From Holosporaceae bacterium (GTDB taxonomy: Bacteria; Pseudomonadota; Alphaproteobacteria; UBA3830), in the NCBI GenBank assembly GCA_031267195.1, contig JAIRZO010000029.1, forward strand, positions 1-6,358: a stretch of 6,358 bases of DNA, written 5' to 3'. A program made the position numbers and the translations under genes. The notes beneath the pieces are model-generated. The model ran no database searches and was not told where the DNA came from. It saw only the letters and a program-made list of their open reading frames with translations. Of the stretch, positions 1-5,450 are shown piece by piece. Positions within the stretch are counted from its first letter, which is position 1; each line of letters begins with the position of its first letter.

Positions 1-481
1 GACAAACCACATCGTTGGCGCCATTTATTATCATTCCTGATACGGGACATGGTGCTAAAAATGAAAAATCATATACATTTGCCGGAGGACAAACGGAAAC
101 GAATCCCACAATTTCCGGGCGTCTCATAAGCAACTGCATCCCTATTAATGATCCAAAGGAAAACCCACTAACCCAAATGTTCCGTTGCCTGACATTGATG
201 GACTGAACCCAATCGAGAACAGTGGCGGCATCCGTTAACTCACCGTCACCATTATTAAAAGTGCCCTCGGATTTTCCAACGCCACGGAAGTTAAACCTCA
301 GCGCCGAAAAGCCGCAATCCACGAACGCATTATAAATGGCCAATGTAACCCTATTGTTCATAGTGCCACCCTGGGCGGGGCTTGGATGCAACACCATTGC
401 CAATGGTGCCATCGGATCTCGACTATGATGGTATTTTGCTTCAATTCTACCTGCATGACCTGTCAGTACTATTGCTGGCAT
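1..481 (-). CDS. alpha/beta hydrolase, N-terminal part (truncated by window edge)
   Basis: Reading the minus strand from an ATG at 481-479 gives 160 uninterrupted codons running off the left edge, so the C-terminus and stop are not seen. The protein belongs to the alpha/beta-hydrolase (dienelactone-hydrolase-like) superfamily. Seen directly: an HPSPAQGGTMNNR block at residues 32-44, which resembles the HPHPxxGGTMNN signature of a conserved proteobacterial hydrolase family; RFNFRGVGKSEG at 62-73; the nucleophile elbow GFSFG at 106-110 with Ser108 as probable nucleophile; and NGANDVV near 153-159, where Asp157 is the likely acid of the triad. The catalytic His would lie beyond the window. No signal peptide is visible, so it is probably cytoplasmic. 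The substrate is unknown; a carboxylesterase-type activity is only inferred. The start is supported by GGAGAG eight bases upstream on the minus strand. It is transcribed divergently from lnt. Confidence 0.9.
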   Translation of the reverse strand, partial: MPAIVLTGHAGRIEAKYHHSRDPMAPLAMVLHPSPAQGGTMNNRVTLAIYNAFVDCGFSALRFNFRGVGKSEGTFNNGDGELTDAATVLDWVQSINVRQRNIWVSGFSFGSLIGMQLLMRRPEIVGFVSVCPPANVYDFSFLAPCPVSGMIINGANDVVC

Positions 482-489
482 ATGTTTTT

Positions 490-495
490 CTCTCC
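490..495 (-). promoter_or_regulatory. ribosome binding site of the alpha/beta hydrolase
   Basis: On the minus strand this reads GGAGAG, a good Shine-Dalgarno match, eight bases before the ATG at 481. It fixes the start of the hydrolase. Confidence 0.75.
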
Positions 496-545
496 ACTCA
501 CTAATATTCTTTTTTAAAACTTAGCTTTTGTTCTAGAAAAAGCTT

Positions 546-551
546 ATTATA
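546..551 (-). promoter_or_regulatory. possible -10 element for the hydrolase
   Basis: The minus strand reads a perfect TATAAT here, about 65 bases upstream of the hydrolase start, inside a very AT-rich tract (about 533-600). No convincing -35 hexamer lies 16-18 bases further upstream. A second minus-strand TATAAT at 593-598 is equally lacking one. In AT-rich DNA such hexamers arise by chance, so this is a weak candidate. Confidence 0.25.
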
Positions 552-631
552 AAATAATAATATCCATATATGCTAACACAAGCGAATAATTAATTATAGA
601 TGTAAACAATGGAAATTGTGATAATAGCATA

Positions 632-660
632 TGGTCAGCTGGCTTTTTGCATACTATAAG
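632..660 (+). promoter_or_regulatory. candidate sigma-70 type promoter for lnt
   Basis: TGGTCA (632-637, 4 of 6 matches to TTGACA) is followed after exactly 17 bases by TATAAG (655-660, 5 of 6 matches to TATAAT). Transcription would start near 667, giving a 5' leader of about 68 bases before the lnt start at 735. This is the best-spaced forward promoter seen in the divergent intergenic region, but it rests on consensus matching alone. Confidence 0.4.
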
Positions 661-708
661 TAGAATCTGGAAAAGACTGGTGTGTGGATGAAGTTTTGCG
701 GAATCTCT

Positions 709-731
709 AAAAATCTCTCTGATAGAGTTTT
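709..731 (+). other. imperfect hairpin at the lnt translation start
   Basis: CTCT (715-718) can pair with AGAG (724-727) around a five-base loop, and after a T-T mismatch the flanking A and T runs extend the stem weakly. The right arm contains the GAG (725-727) that is the only Shine-Dalgarno-like element before the TTG start of lnt at 735, so folding could reduce ribosome access. The stem is short and AT-rich, has no GC core and is not followed by an isolated U-run, so it is not a terminator. AATCTCT also occurs twice here, at 702-708 and 712-718, ten bases apart. Function is unproven. Confidence 0.25.
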
Positions 732-734
732 GGT

Positions 735-2354
735 TTGTTAAAAAAGAATTCTACTGAATATTGTTCTTGCTTGAGAGACTGTGGAAAGTATTTTGGTTCC
801 TGCTGTCGCCATGGACTTTGCTGCCTGATGGGAGTACTTGGGTCTGCGGGGTTTGCTCAGCACAATATCACGCTGGCATTCCTGTTGTCCTTTGCCTATC
901 TTTTTGCAGAAATCATTTGCTGTAAAGACGAGGGCTGGAATTCCAGTTGGGCTGCCTTTTGGTTCTCGCTATTTTTCTACGCTTCTAATTTGTATTGGTT
1001 GGCTTTTCCCCTGACAATAGATTTTAAAACGCATGGAGCACTAATTCCAGTTGCGCTTATGTTGATACCATCATTTTTATCTCTGCAGATCGTTATTGCC
1101 ACTCTCGTGACGCAAAAATTTTTCTCTACTGTTTATCAGCGCATGTTGTTTTTTCCGGCTGCGGTTAGCACTATGATGTACATTTTTGGACATTTTCCCA
1201 TCAATTTTCCCTGGATATTGCCGGGATACGCCTGGTGTTGTCATGAGGTTTTTCTTCAAACTCTCAGCATCTATGGCATATATGGATTGAGCATAGTGAC
1301 GATGCTGATGGCAACTCTGTTGGGTGCGAGTTATGTTTTTTATCATAGCAGAAAAATAAAAAACGCCATTATTACGCTGTTAGTATCATTATTGCTGCTA
1401 TTGAAAATGATCGGCTATGGTTTTGTGCATCTGCATGATCACAAAACTATCTACACAGGGCTAAAAGCCCGGATAGTGCAGTGTAATTTATCTCAAGAAG
1501 AGAAAAATGATGAAAGTTTGGATCAGAAAAATTTGCTGCAGTATCTGTACAGGAGCAACATATCAAACACCATAGAAAAATCTGGGAAAATCGATTTTAC
1601 CGTATGGCCGGAAGCCTCTATTCCACATTTATATCGGGATGATATGGCAGGCTTAAATGATCTGCTGCGATCTGTGCTATCTACCGGAAGCCATCTTATT
1701 GCCGGAGCAGTGAGGGAAGACATTGCTACAGGGAAAATATATAACAGCGCCATTGTGATGGGCGATGATGATAATATATTGAAATACGACAAAATTCATC
1801 TGGTTCCATTCGGTGAATATATTCCTTTCCGCCGCTGCATACCAGCACAATTTCTCAGCAGCATTGCCAGTAGTGTAGGTGATTTTGATGTGGGAGATGC
1901 GCCAAAAATTCTGCGGCTAAATGGATTGAATGTTGTTTTGTGCATTTGCTTTGAGTGTGTATTCCCATTGGAATTTATACCAAAAAATGCCAAAGGATAC
2001 CCCGACCTGGATAGTGTAGATCTGCTGGTGAACCTAACGAACGATGCCTGGTTTGGTCCGACGTCTGAGCCATTCCAGCATTTGCAAATTTGTAGGTCTA
2101 GGGCTATTGAATGCGGTGTGCCGCTGATTCGTGCGACGAATTTCGGCATCAGCGCTGTTTTTGATGGGTGTGGAGTGGAATTGGCGCGTATAGACATGAA
2201 TACCGCCGGCACAATTGATGTGAACATTCCTAAAAAAAATTTTGGCAGTACTCTCTATGGCAGATACGGAGACGTCATTTTCTGTATTATGGTGTTGCTG
2301 TTGCTGATTATGGCTGGCATGGGAAAATATATGATGAGAATTGAAAAAAGATAG
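735..2354 (+). CDS. lnt: apolipoprotein N-acyltransferase Lnt
   Basis: Lnt adds the third acyl chain, taken from a phospholipid, to the N-terminal Cys of diacylated apolipoproteins in the inner membrane. The 539 residues (E. coli Lnt has 512) show hydrophobic segments over about 28-230, a periplasmic nitrilase-like domain over about 244-500 and a C-terminal membrane helix at about 513-530. The family's Glu-Lys-Cys triad is visible: E293 in WPEASIP, K353 in DKIHLVPFGEY and C405 in ICFE; NLTNDAWFG (433-441) and RATNFGISAV (466-475) are further family blocks. The start is TTG at 735, because an in-frame stop lies at 723-725 and the first in-frame ATG (828) falls inside the first membrane helix; TTG at 771 is the alternative. 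Oddities: 20 cysteines, seven of them in the first 30 residues, and Asn258 and Phe406 where E. coli has Trp237 and Tyr388. It ends in TAG. The function call is firm; the exact start is not. Confidence 0.95.
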   Translation: MLKKNSTEYCSCLRDCGKYFGSCCRHGLCCLMGVLGSAGFAQHNITLAFLLSFAYLFAEIICCKDEGWNSSWAAFWFSLFFYASNLYWLAFPLTIDFKTHGALIPVALMLIPSFLSLQIVIATLVTQKFFSTVYQRMLFFPAAVSTMMYIFGHFPINFPWILPGYAWCCHEVFLQTLSIYGIYGLSIVTMLMATLLGASYVFYHSRKIKNAIITLLVSLLLLLKMIGYGFVHLHDHKTIYTGLKARIVQCNLSQEEKNDESLDQKNLLQYLYRSNISNTIEKSGKIDFTVWPEASIPHLYRDDMAGLNDLLRSVLSTGSHLIAGAVREDIATGKIYNSAIVMGDDDNILKYDKIHLVPFGEYIPFRRCIPAQFLSSIASSVGDFDVGDAPKILRLNGLNVVLCICFECVFPLEFIPKNAKGYPDLDSVDLLVNLTNDAWFGPTSEPFQHLQICRSRAIECGVPLIRATNFGISAVFDGCGVELARIDMNTAGTIDVNIPKKNFGSTLYGRYGDVIFCIMVLLLLIMAGMGKYMMRIEKR

Positions 2355-2393
2355 TCCGTGAATTAATACAAGCGAAAGTTAAGCCCTATGCCG

Positions 2394-2407
2394 GCAAAAG
2401 TTTTTGC
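2394..2407. repeat. 14-base perfect palindrome upstream of the gltX -10 element
   Basis: GCAAAA (2394-2399), GT, TTTTGC (2402-2407) form a perfect six-base inverted repeat with a two-base centre. The loop is too short for a good RNA hairpin, so if functional it would more likely be a DNA-level operator. It sits within the spacer of the candidate gltX promoter, immediately before the -10 region. Such a short AT-rich palindrome could also be chance. Confidence 0.3.
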
Positions 2408-2415
2408 TATATAAT
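2405..2415 (+). promoter_or_regulatory. candidate -10 (extended -10) promoter for gltX-tolC
   Basis: The sequence contains a perfect TATAAT at 2410-2415, and TGC directly before TATATA (2405-2413) can also be read as an extended -10. Transcription would start near 2422, leaving a leader of about 27 bases before gltX. No good -35 is found 16-18 bases upstream (the 17-base position holds TATGCC), which fits an extended -10 or activator-dependent promoter. It is the only clear promoter-like element in the 94-base gap between lnt and gltX. Confidence 0.45.
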
Positions 2416-2433
2416 ACGGTTCGTTGATTGTGG

Positions 2434-2448
2434 ATGAATAATAGCTGA
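2434..2448 (+). other. four-codon mini-ORF abutting the gltX start
   Basis: ATG-AAT-AAT-AGC-TGA reads MNNS-stop in the same frame as gltX, and its TGA is directly followed by the gltX ATG at 2449. The stop shows that gltX cannot start further upstream. A leader-peptide or termination-reinitiation role is conceivable, since the region has only a weak Shine-Dalgarno, but nothing else supports translation of these codons. Confidence 0.2.
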
Positions 2449-3855
2449 ATGAATAAAATTATCACGAGATTTGCTCCGTCTCCGACGGGATTTCTCCACA
2501 TAGGTGGAGCCAGGACTGCACTCTTCAATTGGTTGCTTGCCCGTCATCACGGCGGAAAATTTTTGCTGCGCATAGAAGATACGGATCGAGCTCGATCCAC
2601 CCAAGAAGCTGTTGATGCAATCTTCGACGGACTAAAGTGGCTTGGCATCGAGTGGGACGAAGATCCGGTGTTCCAGTTTTCCAAATCTGGTAGACACGTA
2701 GAGTTGGCGGAGCAGTTGGTAAAAAATGGTTCCGCCTACTACTGCTACTGCTCACCACAGGAATTGGAGCAAATGCGGGAAGAGGCAAAAGCGAAGGGTA
2801 TATCTCCACGGTATAATGGGAAATGGCGTAACATTAGTCCGCAGGATGCTCCCGCCGGAGTAAAACCGGTAATTCGTCTACGAGCTTCCCTCGAAGGCAG
2901 AACCGTTCTGCATGACATAGTGCAGGGTACCGTTACCGTTGCCAATGATCAGTTGGACGACATGATTTTGGTTCGCAGTGATGGTACTCCCACATTCATG
3001 TTATCGGTGGTAGTAGATGATCATGACATGGGCATTACTCATGTTATTCGAGGAGATGATCATCTCACCAACACATTCCGCCAAATACAGATTTATGAGG
3101 CTTTCGAGTGGCCATTGCCGCAGTTCGGACACATTCCTCTCATCCATGGTCCCGATGGCACAAAACTTTCAAAGCGACATGGTGCTCTTGGGGTAGATGG
3201 CTACAGAGATATGGGATTTTTGCCGGAAGCTGTCTGCAATTGTCTGCTGCGCCTGGGATGGTCTCACGGAGATGATGAAATTATCACTATGCAGCAGGCT
3301 GTGGAGTGGTTCACAACAGATAATCTGGGAAAATCTCCATCTCGATTCGATTTTGCAAAATTGGTCAACATGAATGGCCATTATATTCGGAATGCTGATA
3401 ACGAACAGCTTCTAAATTATATTTTAACCACCGTTGGTGATATTCCGAAGGAAAAATGCAATTGGCTGCGTGTTGGGATAAATGGACTAAAACAAAGGGT
3501 CAAGACTTTGCTTGAATTACAGGATTTGTCTATGATATACATAGGTGATTTTTGGTGTCCGTTGCCAGATGAATTCGGCCTTTTTAGAAATGGCATAGAA
3601 ACTGACCTGACAGAAACCTTGAGAAAGGTTGTCGGTTGTTTAAAACAGGCGGAAACATGGACAGAAGAAAATCTCGAAATTATTCTGAAGGAATTGACTT
3701 CTGACTGTGGAGTAGCTTTCGGAAGAATTGCTCAGCTCCTGCGCAACATATTAGCTCGTCGGAAAGTTACGCCGGGGATTTTTGAGATGTTGGCTGTGTT
3801 CGGTCAGAAAGAAAGTATAAGACGATTTGAATTATTTTTGGATTATTACTGTTAG
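2449..3855 (+). CDS. gltX: glutamyl-tRNA synthetase
   Basis: A class I aminoacyl-tRNA synthetase that joins glutamate to tRNA-Glu with ATP in the cytoplasm. Its 468 residues are the usual length for a bacterial GluRS. Seen in order: RFAPSPTGFLHIGGAR at 7-22, containing the HIGH-type motif HIGG (17-20); RIEDTDR at 41-47; a partial zinc-arm region with C99 and C101 but Trp126 where E. coli has a zinc-ligand Cys, so zinc is probably not bound (this pattern is, to my knowledge, common in alphaproteobacterial GluRS); RGDDHLTNT at 201-209; and the KMSKS-type loop KLSKR at 239-243 followed by HGA. The C-terminal helical anticodon-binding region (about 300-468) is more divergent but complete. Many alphaproteobacteria have two GluRS copies, one serving tRNA-Gln through the amidotransferase route; which copy this is cannot be decided here. 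The start is ATG 2449, directly after an in-frame TGA. The TAG stop is nine bases before tolC. Confidence 0.97.
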   Translation: MNKIITRFAPSPTGFLHIGGARTALFNWLLARHHGGKFLLRIEDTDRARSTQEAVDAIFDGLKWLGIEWDEDPVFQFSKSGRHVELAEQLVKNGSAYYCYCSPQELEQMREEAKAKGISPRYNGKWRNISPQDAPAGVKPVIRLRASLEGRTVLHDIVQGTVTVANDQLDDMILVRSDGTPTFMLSVVVDDHDMGITHVIRGDDHLTNTFRQIQIYEAFEWPLPQFGHIPLIHGPDGTKLSKRHGALGVDGYRDMGFLPEAVCNCLLRLGWSHGDDEIITMQQAVEWFTTDNLGKSPSRFDFAKLVNMNGHYIRNADNEQLLNYILTTVGDIPKEKCNWLRVGINGLKQRVKTLLELQDLSMIYIGDFWCPLPDEFGLFRNGIETDLTETLRKVVGCLKQAETWTEENLEIILKELTSDCGVAFGRIAQLLRNILARRKVTPGIFEMLAVFGQKESIRRFELFLDYYC

Positions 3856-3859
3856 GAGA
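3854..3859 (+). promoter_or_regulatory. ribosome binding site of tolC, overlapping the gltX stop
   Basis: AGGAGA is the strongest Shine-Dalgarno sequence in the window, five bases before the ATG at 3865. Its first two bases are the last two of the gltX TAG stop (3853-3855), so ribosomes ending gltX release at the tolC initiation site. This supports cotranscription and possible translational coupling. Confidence 0.85.
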
Positions 3860-3864
3860 AAGAA

Positions 3865-5418
3865 ATGGCGGCTCGGCGGAATATCTACTTGATGTTTGGT
3901 TTTTGTATAGTTGGAGTGGTTTTTAGCCTCCATATAGAGAAGACAGCTGCGAAGGATTCGGCAGTGAGAACAGCAGTTTCTAGAAAGCCAACGACTCCTC
4001 AGCTGCCTAAAGCTAAAAGACAACTATCTCTCCTAGACGCATTGATATCTGCGCTAAATTACAATTTAAAGCTGTTTGTTAGTAGGTCGGACGAACAAAT
4101 AGCTAAGGAGGAGTTAACTAGGTCGAAATTATCGTTTTTCCCTGATGTTAGGGTACAGATGAATGCCGGTATTAGCAAAAACAATACGCACTCCTGGCAA
4201 CGCAATACACTTAACGGAAATGTTGCTGCAGTTGATAGTGAAATGCGGCCTCGTGAATCTAGCATTGGGATATACGTTACCCAAAATCTTTTCAATGGAT
4301 TTTCGAGCACTAACACCATGGAGGCAGCTGATTTTAATGCTCAGTCCAGGGCGCAAAAATTGAGGCAGGATGAACAGGATTTGTTGATACAGGTGATTGA
4401 GGCTTATCTGGAAATTTGGTGTTGCCGACGGAAGGTTAACGCCTACATAAAAAGAGAAGAAAATATCCACAAATTTTTTGTGGCTCGAACCAGCAGCTAC
4501 GAAGTCGGCACTGGAACTCAGGTGGAAATAGCTGAAGCGCATTCGAAGCATCAAACTGCTGTTTCTGAACGTATAAATGCCGAGACAGAACTGATCTCTG
4601 CCGAATCAAAATTCGTATTCCTAACCGGCATTAGCGCTGTGGGTGATGTGGAGCTGCCGGTTTTGAATGCTCAGCTGCCAGATAATTTGGAAACAGTCAT
4701 TGCCATTGCAAAAGCATCATCTCCTGCCATCATAAGCAGCAGACTAGCCGAGGAGGCTGCCTTGAAAAAATTATCAGCCGTTAGAGGGTCGCTGGCTCCG
4801 TCCTGTGATCTTAAACTTCATGCTGAAAGAAGAATTCATCAGCTAAAAAACAATGATCGCAACGGAGATGACTACAAAAAATCATTTGAGGCAAGTCTGC
4901 AAGTTACTGTTCCTATTTTCAGCAATGATGGACATGGTAATACCTATTCGGCAATTGAAATAGCCAATCAAGAAGCTCTTAGAGCGAGATTTTTGGCGGA
5001 AAACGCCATCGCCGAGGCCATAAATACCTGCGTTGTTAACTGGCGTACTCATATTTCTGCCGATGCTCGTATTCAGTCGAGCCAGGCCGCTGTGGATAGT
5101 GCTGATAAGAGCTCCAAAGCAAATCTTGAGGAGGAGGCAGTCGGTTTGAAGTCCAATACTGAAATTTGGGCTAACGAAAATACTCTGATGGAAGCGAAAG
5201 TTAGCCTTTATAAAGCACAAATCGAGAAAATTATTGCCTACGCAAAGCTGCAGGCTCTGATGGGAAGATTAACCCTGCGGGATCTGAAAACATCACTACA
5301 TATCGGAAATAATCCCACAAAATCTGCCGCATCTGCTGCACATCGAAAGATTTCTGTTACCGCAAACATGGTACCGGTTCCACCAAAATCCCATTCCAGT
5401 GCCGCTGCAAAGAAATAA
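3865..5418 (+). CDS. tolC: TolC-family outer-membrane efflux/secretion protein
   Basis: A TolC-type protein forms a trimeric outer-membrane beta-barrel continued by a periplasmic helical tunnel, the exit duct for type I secretion or tripartite efflux. The 517 residues start with a probable Sec signal (basic MAARRN, hydrophobic 7-22, possible cleavage after Ala29). Two OEP-like repeats follow. The first (about 53-260) has a conserved-looking block at 136-184 (IYVTQNLFNGFSS, then a helix ending EAYLEIW) and YEVGTGTQVEIAEA at 212-225. The second (about 275-470) has VTVPIFSNDG at 347-356 and a long helix rich in Ala, Glu and Lys ending in KLQALMGRL. Residues from about 475 to the end are a Ser/Ala/Lys/Pro-rich tail. 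No lipobox is seen, unlike NodT-type lipoprotein relatives. It lies nine bases after gltX with a strong RBS. No inner-membrane ABC/RND or adaptor partner is in the window, so the transported substrate is unknown. The family call is firm; equivalence to E. coli tolC is approximate. Confidence 0.92.
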   Translation: MAARRNIYLMFGFCIVGVVFSLHIEKTAAKDSAVRTAVSRKPTTPQLPKAKRQLSLLDALISALNYNLKLFVSRSDEQIAKEELTRSKLSFFPDVRVQMNAGISKNNTHSWQRNTLNGNVAAVDSEMRPRESSIGIYVTQNLFNGFSSTNTMEAADFNAQSRAQKLRQDEQDLLIQVIEAYLEIWCCRRKVNAYIKREENIHKFFVARTSSYEVGTGTQVEIAEAHSKHQTAVSERINAETELISAESKFVFLTGISAVGDVELPVLNAQLPDNLETVIAIAKASSPAIISSRLAEEAALKKLSAVRGSLAPSCDLKLHAERRIHQLKNNDRNGDDYKKSFEASLQVTVPIFSNDGHGNTYSAIEIANQEALRARFLAENAIAEAINTCVVNWRTHISADARIQSSQAAVDSADKSSKANLEEEAVGLKSNTEIWANENTLMEAKVSLYKAQIEKIIAYAKLQALMGRLTLRDLKTSLHIGNNPTKSAASAAHRKISVTANMVPVPPKSHSSAAAKK

Positions 5419-5450
5419 TTTTTTATTGTCGGTAGTAGTGTGTGCCGGAC

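Noticed and set aside
15..206. 63-codon plus-strand ORF
   Set aside because: It is antisense to the hydrolase, whose minus-strand reading carries clear family motifs; the plus-strand peptide resembles nothing known.
609..659. 16-codon ORF in the divergent intergenic region
   Set aside because: It has no Shine-Dalgarno, spans the candidate lnt promoter, and a peptide this short is expected by chance in AT-rich DNA.
1796..2227. 143-codon minus-strand ORF inside lnt
   Set aside because: It lies opposite the strongly conserved nitrilase domain of lnt and shows no recognisable motif; codon structure supports the plus strand.
4129..4554. 141-codon minus-strand ORF inside tolC
   Set aside because: It overlaps the conserved first TolC repeat in antisense, and its peptide has no recognisable domain.
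735..5418. Possible recoding of TGA to Trp, as seen in some reduced alphaproteobacterial symbionts
   Set aside because: The plus-strand genes stay open with TGA read as stop, and the Trp codons checked are TGG; no evidence for an altered code.
5414..5427. AATAA-TTTT-TTATT inverted repeat after tolC
   Set aside because: The stem is only A-T pairs, overlaps the tolC stop and has no GC core, so it cannot be called an intrinsic terminator.
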